DNA from: Polynucleobacter duraquae
GTDB lineage: Bacteria > Pseudomonadota > Gammaproteobacteria > Burkholderiales > Burkholderiaceae
NCBI RefSeq assembly: GCF_000973625.1
Contig: NZ_CP007501.1
Span: 1,612,001 to 1,676,000, forward strand
Length of the DNA stretch: 64,000 nucleotides
Reading direction: 5' to 3'
In this document: in pieces, positions 25,486-32,800 of the stretch
How positions within the stretch are numbered: position 1 is the stretch's first letter
Layout: every line of letters starts with the position of its first letter
Program-made: the position numbers and the translations under genes
Notes under the pieces: generated by a model
What the model was told of the DNA's origin: nothing
Database searches by the model: none
What the model saw: the letters and a program-made list of their open reading frames with translations, nothing else

Positions 25486-26409
25486 GTGAGTTTAAAAATA
25501 AAATTGCTTTATGGCATTTTGGTTTTAATTGCCCTGCTGCTGCCCTTTCAGGACTTTATCTATTTAGTGTTTGCAATGAAGGTGTTGTGCTTCGCCCTTT
25601 TTGCTTGCGCCTTTAATTTGTTACTAGGCTTTACTGGTCTTCTTTCTTTTGGCCACGCCGCCTTCTTTGGAACCGCCGCCTACATTACTGCGTATTTTTG
25701 TAAAGAAGCCGGCCTATCCCCTGAGTTGGGAGTTGTCTTGGGCGTCTTGGGCTCTGGCATTTTAGGATTTTTGATTGGCTCCTTAGCAATTCGTCGTCAA
25801 GGCATTTATTTTGCGATGGTGACATTGGCGCTTTCCCAAATGGTTTACTTTTTGGCGGTACAACTTCCATTCACTGGTGGCGAGGACGGCATTCAAGGGG
25901 TGCCACGTGGCATGCTGTTTGGCTTGATTGATTTAAAAGATGACGTCAGCATGTATTACTTTGTTTTGGCTATTTTCTTGCTTGGATTTGCGCTGATCGT
26001 TCGTACTGTGCATTCTCCTTTTGGCCAGGTTTTAAAAGCTATTCGTGAGAATGAACCGCGTGCAGTTTCTTTGGGTTACGACGTTGACCGTTTTAAGTTA
26101 ATGTCTTTCGTGATTTCAGCCGCCCTCTCTGGTTTGGCAGGGTCGATGAAGTCTTTAGTATTCCAGTTAGCAACGTTGACCGATGTTCACTGGCATATGT
26201 CAGGCGAAGTTGTTTTGATGACCTTATTGGGCGGCATGGGAACCATTCTTGGTCCAGTGGTTGGCGCCGGCATTGTGGTCGGCTTGCAAAACTATTTAGC
26301 CAATATTGGATCTTGGAGCACTATTGCAACTGGATTTATCTTTGTTGTTTGTGTCTTGGCTTTTCGTCGAGGCGTTGTTGGTGAAATTACGGCCATATTT
26401 AAAAAATAG
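25486..26409 (+). CDS. ABC importer permease, LivM type
   Basis: The second permease subunit, 307 aa with about eight to ten hydrophobic segments. The family motif LLGFTGLLSFGHAAFFG is near residue 47, and an EAA-like loop (AIRENEPRA) contacts the ATPase. The GTG start lies directly after the LivH-type stop, indicating translational coupling. The HxlR regulator gene follows after 18 bp. Confidence 0.88.
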   Translation: MSLKIKLLYGILVLIALLLPFQDFIYLVFAMKVLCFALFACAFNLLLGFTGLLSFGHAAFFGTAAYITAYFCKEAGLSPELGVVLGVLGSGILGFLIGSLAIRRQGIYFAMVTLALSQMVYFLAVQLPFTGGEDGIQGVPRGMLFGLIDLKDDVSMYYFVLAIFLLGFALIVRTVHSPFGQVLKAIRENEPRAVSLGYDVDRFKLMSFVISAALSGLAGSMKSLVFQLATLTDVHWHMSGEVVLMTLLGGMGTILGPVVGAGIVVGLQNYLANIGSWSTIATGFIFVVCVLAFRRGVVGEITAIFKK

Positions 26410-26427
26410 TAGAAAATATCACTCATA

Positions 26428-27411
26428 GTGAACAAACTCGCAGAAAACATTGAACCAATCATGGCGGAGGCATGCTCCGTCAGAAGAACAGTCAACATAA
26501 TTGGTGATGGCTGGTCTTTTATGATTCTAAGAGAATGTTACTTTGGCGTACGCCGCTTTCAAGATTTTCAAGAAATCTTAAATATTCCTCGCGGAACTCT
26601 AACGGCAAGATTGAATACGTTGGTTGCTGAAAATATCCTGAGAAAGACAACATCCGACCCAAGTAAAAAACGACTTGAATATAGACTTACGAAACAAGGT
26701 ATTGATTTATATAAAGTGATGATTGCGCTAATGTCATATGGAGATAAGTGGATTGATGCATCTCCAAAACAACCCCTAAAGTTAAAACATAAAATATGTA
26801 ATCACGAATCCCACCCGTTTGTAGGGTGCCCCCATTGCAGACAAGAAATTACTGCCTCAGAAGTTACCTATAGAAATGGGCCAGGATTTGGACTTGAGTC
26901 CGCGTATCCGGGACCTAAACTTCGTAAGTCCGCTGACCCTTTATTGATTGAAAGAAGAAGACCAAGCTCGGTTGCTAGGGCATTACGAACTATTGGGGAT
27001 CAGTGGGGCTTCATGGTGCTTAGGGAGGCATTCTTCAAGGTGAGGCGATTTGATCAAATCCAAGCTAAGCTGGGAATTGCACCCAACACCTTAGCTAACC
27101 GACTTAATCACTTTTTAAATGAAGGTATGTTTCAAAAAGTTCAGTATCAAAGCAATCCAGAGCGCTTTGAATATCGATTGACACCAAAAGGTCGAGCAAT
27201 ATTTTCTAGTTTTATGGCCATGCTTGCATGGGGGGATAAGTGGCTATCCAAAGATGGTCCTCCAATCATATTGAGCCATCAAAAATGTGGGCATGACTTC
27301 ACACCTTTAGTAATGTGCGACTTCTGTAAGAATGAAATTCATGCAAAAGACATGCACTATGACACTGTATATTCCGATCCAAAAAAATCCGTTCAGCACA
27401 CAGACTCATAA
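26428..27411 (+). CDS. Tandem HxlR regulator with two Cys-rich knuckles
   Basis: A 327-aa transcription regulator made of two HxlR-type winged-helix units, residues 14-112 and 178-275. Each unit is followed by a possible zinc knuckle: C124, H126, C134, C137 in the first and C287, H289, C297, C300 in the second. Ordinary HxlR proteins are about 110-150 aa and act as dimers, so this is a fused dimer. It is last in the importer operon and is the obvious candidate to sense the pathway substrate and bind the 21634-21655 inverted repeat. The GTG start is uncertain; ATG at 26461 is an alternative. Confidence 0.82.
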   Translation: MNKLAENIEPIMAEACSVRRTVNIIGDGWSFMILRECYFGVRRFQDFQEILNIPRGTLTARLNTLVAENILRKTTSDPSKKRLEYRLTKQGIDLYKVMIALMSYGDKWIDASPKQPLKLKHKICNHESHPFVGCPHCRQEITASEVTYRNGPGFGLESAYPGPKLRKSADPLLIERRRPSSVARALRTIGDQWGFMVLREAFFKVRRFDQIQAKLGIAPNTLANRLNHFLNEGMFQKVQYQSNPERFEYRLTPKGRAIFSSFMAMLAWGDKWLSKDGPPIILSHQKCGHDFTPLVMCDFCKNEIHAKDMHYDTVYSDPKKSVQHTDS

Positions 27412-27521
27412 TAATTCACCAAAATCTATAAACACCTCATAACTCTAATTTCAAACCGATTTATCTATGGGGCTGCCATTAAAACTGTGCAATTTTGCCT
27501 ACACACTTTTTGACCCTCCAA

Positions 27522-27545
27522 GCGTTACTTAAAGTAACGCTCAAA
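27522..27545. repeat. Right copy of the 24-bp palindromic direct repeat
   Basis: The first 19 nt, GCGTTACTTAAAGTAACGC, are a perfect odd-centred palindrome. The 24-nt unit matches 8613-8636 with one difference. It lies 110 bp past the regulator gene, at the right end of the catabolic block. Confidence 0.7.
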
Positions 27546-27551
27546 TGATTA

Positions 27552-27609
27552 AACCTAACCTTTAGTCTCAAAAGCTAGCTTTTTGTGAGTTTTAGGTCCT
27601 ATTTAGGTT
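27552..27609. other. Hairpin-rich intergenic segment
   Basis: AACCTAA (27552-27558) and TTAGGTT (27603-27609) can close a long imperfect hairpin around the perfect palindrome AAAAGCTAGCTTTT (27570-27583). It could act as a terminator for the TctC-type gene, but no clean U-run is seen. Its position next to the direct repeat makes an element end another option. Confidence 0.4.
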
Positions 27610-27613
27610 CTCT

Positions 27614-27637
27614 GGTTATGAGTCCTGCTTTAATCAA
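27614..27637 (-). repeat. Possible remnant of the 5' half of tRNA-Ile(CAT)
   Basis: On the minus strand TTGATTAAAGCAGGACTCATAACC resembles the D-arm to anticodon-loop segment of the intact tRNA, with two small gaps and a few substitutions. It ends at the same anticodon loop where the perfect 3'-half copy at 8374-8422 begins. The match is short and overlaps the TctC stop codon, so chance cannot be excluded. Confidence 0.35.
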
Positions 27638-28604
27638 TTGTCATTTTAGAAGTTTGAATCACTTTACCCCAGCGATCCAACTCCTTGCGTGTGAAGTCAC
27701 CCAGCTCTGCAGGCGTCATTGTTTGAATAGTTGTTCCAGCGCCGTCCGCTCTAGTTCTGGCTTCTGGCGAGTTCAAAGCCGATCCCAGTGCTAGATTCAG
27801 TTTTTGGATGATCTCTGGATTAGTGCCTGCAGGCGCAAACATGGCAAACCATGAATCTAATTCATAATTTGGCAAGCCAGCCTCATCTGTTGTTGGCATC
27901 TGTGGCAAAGCGCCAAGGCGCTTCTTTCCAGTTACGGCTAAACCACGCAAGCTTCCCGCTTGAATTTGACTGACAACGCCAGCTGGAGTTGTAATAAACA
28001 TATCAACCTGCCCACCTATTAAATCTTGAACTGCAGGGCCCGATCCGCGATAAGGAATATGGGTAATGAATGTTCCTGTTTGTTGTTTAAAGAGTTCACC
28101 TGCAATGTGTTGAATGGATCCAGATCCCGAAGAGGCGTAATTCAGCTTACCAGGATTCTTCTTTGCATACGAAATCAGTTCCTTCAAATTATTAATTGGT
28201 AACTTAGGGTTAATTGCAATCACCTGCGGAGCTACCGTCATCATCCCTACTGGAGCAAAATCACGAATCGGGTCCCAGCCCGCCTGCTTAAATAAATGGG
28301 GATTTCCAACATGGTATCCGCTGTAACTCACGAGCAAGGTATAGCCATCGGGCTTGGATCGGGCAACGAATTGATTTCCAATATTGCCGGATCCTCCGGG
28401 TTTATTGTCAACTAGTACCGGGACACCTAATGTCTTACTCATGGATTCCGCCACCAGCCGCGCAGAAAAATCGGTTGTTCCTCCCGGCGCTGTTGGCACA
28501 ACTAAGGTGATTGGCTTATTAGGCCAGCTTTGAGCCTGTACACCAGCGGATGCAAAGAAAATACAGATGAGGCTGGTTGCAATTAATTTGATATTTTTGA
28601 GCAT
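27630..28604 (-). CDS. TctC/Bug-family periplasmic solute-binding protein
   Basis: A 324-aa extracytoplasmic receptor of the tripartite tricarboxylate transporter (Bug) family. The signal peptide is about 24 residues (GVQAQS). The mature start WPNKPITLVVP and the GGTTDFSAR and DNKPGGSGN segments are family hallmarks. No TctA or TctB gene is adjacent, as is common for Bug proteins in Burkholderiales. It ends the LysR-controlled minus-strand operon and probably binds the carboxylic acid used by that operon. Confidence 0.9.
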   Translation of the reverse strand: MLKNIKLIATSLICIFFASAGVQAQSWPNKPITLVVPTAPGGTTDFSARLVAESMSKTLGVPVLVDNKPGGSGNIGNQFVARSKPDGYTLLVSYSGYHVGNPHLFKQAGWDPIRDFAPVGMMTVAPQVIAINPKLPINNLKELISYAKKNPGKLNYASSGSGSIQHIAGELFKQQTGTFITHIPYRGSGPAVQDLIGGQVDMFITTPAGVVSQIQAGSLRGLAVTGKKRLGALPQMPTTDEAGLPNYELDSWFAMFAPAGTNPEIIQKLNLALGSALNSPEARTRADGAGTTIQTMTPAELGDFTRKELDRWGKVIQTSKMTID

Positions 28605-28616
28605 GGTATTTAGTCC

Positions 28617-29012
28617 TTAAGTAGTTAGCTCGGAAATCTCAATCAAATTCTGATCGGGATCGCGTACGTAAACGGAATTGATTTTTTGAGTTGCGCCTGT
28701 CCGAATGACTGGCCCCTCAATAATGGGCCACTGCACTTGATTTAACTTGGCCATTACTTCATTCAGTGGTCGGTCAGCAATAAAACATAAATCCAAGGAT
28801 CCCGGCGTTGGAATATCGGCCTTGGGCTCAAACTCTTTCCCTTTGATGTGTAGATTAATCTTTTGATTACCAAAACGAAAGGCTTTGCGTTCAACCGGCG
28901 GCGTTCCGCCAATAAAAGACTCGAGCTGCATACCGAGTACCCGGGTGTAAAAATCAATGCAGGCCGCTTCTTTTGCGGTTGTTAAAACCAGGTGGTCTAA
29001 GTGATCAATCAT
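28617..29012 (-). CDS. VOC-family (glyoxalase/dioxygenase fold) protein
   Basis: A 131-aa vicinal-oxygen-chelate protein starting MIDHLDHLVL. Metal ligands are likely His7 at the N-terminus, a His in INLHIKG and a Glu in NLIEIS. The ATG at 29012 is preferred: it has AGGGAG upstream and sits 10 bp after the lyase stop, whereas the longer frame to 29138 would overlap that gene. Such proteins include glyoxalases, epimerases and ring-cleavage enzymes. The reaction is unknown. Confidence 0.82.
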   Translation of the reverse strand: MIDHLDHLVLTTAKEAACIDFYTRVLGMQLESFIGGTPPVERKAFRFGNQKINLHIKGKEFEPKADIPTPGSLDLCFIADRPLNEVMAKLNQVQWPIIEGPVIRTGATQKINSVYVRDPDQNLIEISELTT

Positions 29013-29022
29013 ATCGCTCTCC

Positions 29023-29943
29023 CTATTGGCATGGCGGCTCTGGATGCAGATCATGAATGCGCCCGGCTTTAGCGACTTGACCAGGAATATCATGCCCCAC
29101 AATCCGGGGGAGTCCTTTTGCAATCGACAGCAGTGCATCTAATTGAATACCTGTGTCATATCCCATCGCATCCACCATGTGAATGGCGTCTTCACTGCAT
29201 ACGTTACCACTAGCTCCAGGGGCATAAGGACAGCCCCCTAAACCTCCCAATGAGCCGTCAAATCGGGTAATTCCAGACTCTACCGAAGCTAGTATGTTCG
29301 CTAATCCCATGCCCCTCGTATTATGAAAATGCATGGTGAGCTGCAGGTGTTTGAATTGATTGTGGAGGACGTCGATCATTTTTTTCACCTGCACAGGCTG
29401 AGCCATACCCGTCGTGTCACAAATGGTCACACCACGAACGCCTAAGTTATCAAAACGACTTACATAATTCATAACAACATCTTGGGGAACGTCCCCTTCC
29501 ATCGGGCAACCAAATGCAGTTGATAAAGAAACGTTGATTGGGATTCGGCCGTTGATGAATTCAATAACCTCACGCAAAGCTGAGAAACTCTCTTCACGCC
29601 CCATCCGTAAATTACTGCGATTATGGGTTTCTGAAGTTGACATGACTAAATTCAGCTCATCTGCTTTTGAATCTAAGGCGCGCTGTGCGCCCCGTAAATT
29701 AGGCACCAAAACCGAATACTCCACTTTGGGATTGCGCTGAATTCGGCTCATCACTTCTTCAGCATCTTTCAGCATCGGAATTGCTTTGGGCGATGTAAAT
29801 GAGGTGACCTCTACCTTTGCATAACCACATTGACTTAAGGCGTCGATCAATTCAATTTTTTGATCGGTTGGAATAAAGTTTGGCTCAATCTGAAAACCAT
29901 CCCGCGTGGCAACTTCATTAAAGTAAATTCGATTCATATTCAT
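29023..29943 (-). CDS. HMG-CoA-lyase-like enzyme
   Basis: A TIM-barrel lyase/aldolase of the hydroxymethylglutaryl-CoA lyase (HMGL-like) family, about 306 aa. The divalent-metal site uses the Asp in EVATRDGFQ and the His in MHFHNTRG. The catalytic Cys loop GLGGCPYAPGASGN is intact. It cleaves a 3-hydroxyacyl-CoA into acetyl-CoA and a keto acid. The ATG at 29943, one nt past the CoA-transferase stop, is preferred over the TTG at 29961. The neighbouring CoA-transferase would supply the CoA ester, so the pair could split a branched hydroxy-diacid such as a citramalate-type compound. Confidence 0.87.
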   Translation of the reverse strand: MNMNRIYFNEVATRDGFQIEPNFIPTDQKIELIDALSQCGYAKVEVTSFTSPKAIPMLKDAEEVMSRIQRNPKVEYSVLVPNLRGAQRALDSKADELNLVMSTSETHNRSNLRMGREESFSALREVIEFINGRIPINVSLSTAFGCPMEGDVPQDVVMNYVSRFDNLGVRGVTICDTTGMAQPVQVKKMIDVLHNQFKHLQLTMHFHNTRGMGLANILASVESGITRFDGSLGGLGGCPYAPGASGNVCSEDAIHMVDAMGYDTGIQLDALLSIAKGLPRIVGHDIPGQVAKAGRIHDLHPEPPCQ

Positions 29944-29944
29944 C

Positions 29945-31144
29945 TCAGTGTGTAAATGCAATACCTTTATCTTTTAAAGCGGCAATCTGCTGGCTAGTAA
30001 GTCCAATCTCCTGCAAGATTTGATCAGTTTGCTCCCCCACCTCGGGTGCTAACGATTTCATCGAGCCCGGGGTTCTTGATAGCTTTGGAATAATGCCAGG
30101 AACCTGAAGTGCACTGCCATCCTTCAAGTAAATTGTTTCGATCATTCCGCGGGCGTGGTAGTGCGGATCCTTGGCAATATCTTCAATCGTAAATATCTTT
30201 CCGGCAGGAACACTGGCATGATCCAGTGCTTCAAGAGCCTGTTCTACCGAAATCTGACTGGCCCAAACGCCGATTGCCTGATCCAACTCATCAACCCGCT
30301 TCACTCGCCCATCATTACTGGCGAATTCTGCATCTTCAGCCAAATCTTCTCGTCCTATGAGTTTCATGAGGCGCTTGAAAATACTATCGCCATTGCCTGC
30401 AATCAAAACGTATTTTCCATCCTGGCACTGGTATGCATTGGATGGCGCGATACCAGGTAATGCACTGCCAGCTGCTTGGCGGACTTCACCAAACGCACTG
30501 TATTCTGGTAATAAACTCTCCATGCAATTAAACACCGCCTCATACAGTGCAATATCGATGACTTGTCCTTTGCCACTGGTGTGCCGCTCCTGTAATGCGA
30601 GCAGTATTCCAATAACACCATGCAGTGCGGCGAGAGTATCTCCAATGCTGACACCGACTCGTACTGGAGTTCTCCCAAGCTCAGCAGTTAAATGTCGTAA
30701 ACCACCCATTGCTTCAGCTACTACGCCAAATCCAGGCTTATCACGGTAAGGACCTGTCTGCCCATAACCACTAATGCGCAGCACGATTAATTTGGGATTG
30801 ATCAGCAGCAAATCCTGAGGGTCTAGACCCCAAGACTCCAAGGTGCCTGGACGAAAATTCTCAATCAGAATATCCGCCTCCTTTATCAGACTCCTGACAA
30901 TCTCCTGCGCTTCAAAGAGTTTCAAGTCCAATGAGAGTGAACGCTTATTACGCGACTGAACCTGCCACCAAACCGATGTACCGTCTTTTAGCAAGCGCCA
31001 TTTGCGCAGGGCATCTCCAACAATTGGTGCCTCGATCTTAATAACATCCGCACCAAAATCGGCCAATGTTTTTGCAGCAAAAGGCCCAGCAATGAGCTGA
31101 CCCATTTCAATTACTTTGAGATTTGCTAAAGGCTCCATGGTCAT
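29945..31144 (-). CDS. CaiB/BaiF family III CoA-transferase
   Basis: A 399-aa family III CoA-transferase that moves CoA between carboxylic acids. The N-terminal VIEMGQLIAGPFA, the ADVIKIE motif and the catalytic Asp in GDTLAALHG are present. It is the first gene of the minus-strand operon, divergent from the LysR gene by 108 bp. It probably activates the acid that the HMGL-like lyase then cleaves. Confidence 0.9.
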   Translation of the reverse strand: MTMEPLANLKVIEMGQLIAGPFAAKTLADFGADVIKIEAPIVGDALRKWRLLKDGTSVWWQVQSRNKRSLSLDLKLFEAQEIVRSLIKEADILIENFRPGTLESWGLDPQDLLLINPKLIVLRISGYGQTGPYRDKPGFGVVAEAMGGLRHLTAELGRTPVRVGVSIGDTLAALHGVIGILLALQERHTSGKGQVIDIALYEAVFNCMESLLPEYSAFGEVRQAAGSALPGIAPSNAYQCQDGKYVLIAGNGDSIFKRLMKLIGREDLAEDAEFASNDGRVKRVDELDQAIGVWASQISVEQALEALDHASVPAGKIFTIEDIAKDPHYHARGMIETIYLKDGSALQVPGIIPKLSRTPGSMKSLAPEVGEQTDQILQEIGLTSQQIAALKDKGIAFTH

Positions 31145-31212
31145 TCTTAAGATAATTTGGTTGTCTTACTTTATGTCGGTTTAAGGCTTTTGTGAATTGC
31201 TTTATACAGCAC

Positions 31213-31237
31213 AAGCCTTCTCATTTTGCGAAGGCTT
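31213..31237. promoter_or_regulatory. Inverted repeat upstream of the LysR gene
   Basis: AAGCCTTC (31213-31220) and GAAGGCTT (31230-31237) form a perfect 8-bp inverted repeat separated by 9 nt, in the 108-bp divergent gap. LysR regulators usually bind such interrupted dyads, so it is the best candidate operator. It could also be a hairpin in the LysR leader RNA. Confidence 0.45.
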
Positions 31238-31252
31238 AGCTAGAATAGCTTC

Positions 31253-32182
31253 ATGCACAATCCAATCAATCCCGGCAGAGTCGATTTTGTCACCCTCAAG
31301 CTCTTTTGTGCTGTTGCAAAAGCGCAAAGCATTACCAAAGGCGCTCAAGAATGCAGCTTAGCTCTCTCGGCAGCTAGCCGGCGCATGTCTGAACTAGAAG
31401 AAACCGTGGGTCTTATTTTATTGGAGCGCTCCGCAAAAGGTGTGACCCTGACGCAAGCTGGTCATACCGTTATGCAACATGCATTACGGCTGTTCCAAGG
31501 CTTCGAGCAATTCAGCAATGAGATCGGCGACTACTCAAAGGGGATTAAAGGGCATGTGCGACTTTGGGCCAATATGTCTGCACTCTCTGAATTTCTACCC
31601 TCAGCACTTGCCTCTTTTTTATTACAGCACCCCCAAATCCAGGTTGAGGTTGAGGAGCAACTCAGTAGCGATATCGTCAAAGCGTTGGTTGATGGTATTG
31701 CAGATATTGGCGTATTTGCCGAGGGGACACCGGTCACCGGCCTAGACACTGTAGTTATAGGCGGTGATGAACTTGTGATTGCATGCAGTAAAGATCACCC
31801 GCTCCACAAAAATAAAAATAAGATCGTTTCGTTTAAAGATTGTCTTCAATATGACTTTGTTGGCCTAAATCGCGGTAGCGCCTTGCTGGAACTCACGTCA
31901 AGGCATGCAGAAAAGTTGGGGGAACGGATGCGCCTGCGTATTCAGGTACGTAGTTATGATGCGATGTGCAAAATGATCTCTGCCAATTTAGGAATCGGAG
32001 TGATGCCGATTCAAGCTTGCTCCGCTCACTTGCAGGCTATGGATCTTGCTGCCATAAAAATCAGGGATCCTTGGTCGGCACGAAATCTCTTGTTAGCTAC
32101 CAATGCAGGCTCCGCACTATCTCCATCCTCTGCCCTGTTAGTCGAGTTTCTGAATAAAAACTGTCAACCTAAGCGCAAATAA
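31253..32182 (+). CDS. LysR-family transcriptional regulator
   Basis: A 309-aa LysR regulator. The N-terminal winged helix (residues 10-70, with ITKGAQECSLALSAASRRM as recognition region) is followed by a periplasmic-binding-like effector domain. It is transcribed divergently from the CoA-transferase operon, the classic layout for a LysR protein that activates its neighbour in response to a pathway compound. Nothing appears truncated. Confidence 0.9.
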   Translation: MHNPINPGRVDFVTLKLFCAVAKAQSITKGAQECSLALSAASRRMSELEETVGLILLERSAKGVTLTQAGHTVMQHALRLFQGFEQFSNEIGDYSKGIKGHVRLWANMSALSEFLPSALASFLLQHPQIQVEVEEQLSSDIVKALVDGIADIGVFAEGTPVTGLDTVVIGGDELVIACSKDHPLHKNKNKIVSFKDCLQYDFVGLNRGSALLELTSRHAEKLGERMRLRIQVRSYDAMCKMISANLGIGVMPIQACSAHLQAMDLAAIKIRDPWSARNLLLATNAGSALSPSSALLVEFLNKNCQPKRK

Positions 32183-32184
32183 AA

Positions 32185-32214
32185 AACGACCTAGGAATTT
32201 TCCCCTAAGTCGTT
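32185..32214. terminator. Hairpin terminator at the LysR 3' end
   Basis: An 11-bp stem with one mismatch (32185-32195 with 32204-32214) starts 3 nt past the LysR stop. The A-run at 32181-32186 gives a strong U-run on the minus strand, where a decayed tRNA half lies upstream. It may serve both directions. Confidence 0.65.
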
Positions 32215-32218
32215 GATA

Positions 32219-32251
32219 TTTCTGGTGAGTCCACCAAGACCTGAATCTAGG
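32219..32251 (-). repeat. Decayed 3' half of tRNA-Ile(CAT)
   Basis: Aligned from the same GAAA-CCA end, 27 of the first 33 nt match the intact tRNA gene at 32707-32739; beyond that the similarity fades. It sits directly behind a terminator hairpin, as the intact tRNA does, about 490 bp from it. Confidence 0.6.
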
Positions 32252-32362
32252 TTCTAGGATATTAGATTATTAATCTAACAAATAGGACCGAAAAGTGTGT
32301 CATAAAAAAATAATTCAGCCCTATAAACTGAAGGCTAGCTTATAGCAATTAATCCAATCACT

Positions 32363-32635
32363 TTATTCTTTACGGCTGGCCAAGTAGCGCACACCTTTCA
32401 CGCCATAACGCTCAGAATGTAATTGATTCGGCTCTAAATGAAAGACATCCCCAGATCGATAGACAGTCGTTTTTCCATTAATCTCGATCTCTATTTCCCC
32501 ATCGAGAACAAGAGCCATGGGCTCAAAATCATGGCGATGCGGACCTAGCTCACCAGCATCACGCTCAACCAACACAGCCGCAGGAAATCCCTTTTCTTTT
32601 AACAGAGCTTCAAAAGTGGTGTGATTTATAGGCAT
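32363..32635 (-). CDS. Small single-domain cupin protein
   Basis: A 90-aa minimal cupin. The motif LGPHRHDFEPMA gives two His ligands and the second motif LEPNQLHSERYG supplies a third His. Such small cupins bind metal and are often of unknown function or act as sugar- or small-molecule-binding modules. It lies alone between a decayed and an intact tRNA copy, so it may itself be inserted cargo. Confidence 0.75.
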   Translation of the reverse strand: MPINHTTFEALLKEKGFPAAVLVERDAGELGPHRHDFEPMALVLDGEIEIEINGKTTVYRSGDVFHLEPNQLHSERYGVKGVRYLASRKE

Positions 32636-32676
32636 TTATATATTTAACCTCAAAATAGAATCAAAAGAAATGAAAA

Positions 32677-32704
32677 AAAATACCAGCCCGAAGACTGGTA
32701 TTTT
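32677..32704 (-). terminator. Terminator of tRNA-Ile(CAT)
   Basis: A 10-bp stem with one internal mismatch and a UUCG-type loop on the minus strand, followed by a U-run. It lies 7 bp downstream of the tRNA CCA end. Confidence 0.85.
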
Positions 32705-32710
32705 CATTTC

Positions 32711-32787
32711 TGGTGGGCCCACCAGGACTTGAACCTGGGACCAAAGGATTATGAGTCCTCTGCTCTAACCAACTGAGCTATAGGCCC
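32711..32787 (-). tRNA. ileX: tRNA-Ile(CAT), lysidine-type isoleucine tRNA
   Basis: A complete 77-nt cloverleaf on the minus strand. The acceptor GGGCCTA pairs with TGGGCCC, the D-arm is AGCTCAGTTGGTTAGAGC, the anticodon loop is CTCATAA, the T-arm GGTTCAAGTCC, and CCA is encoded. The body matches tRNA-Ile2 types, whose CAT anticodon is converted to lysidine-containing LAU to read AUA, rather than elongator tRNA-Met. It follows rpoD by 13 bp on the same strand. Its 3' half recurs at three other places in the window. Confidence 0.93.
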
Positions 32788-32800
32788 GTTAGTCTTTGGA

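Noticed and set aside
32711..32787. Elongator tRNA-Met reading of the CAT anticodon
   Set aside because: The anticodon stem-loop GGACTCATAATCC and variable-loop region resemble tRNA-Ile2 rather than elongator tRNA-Met.
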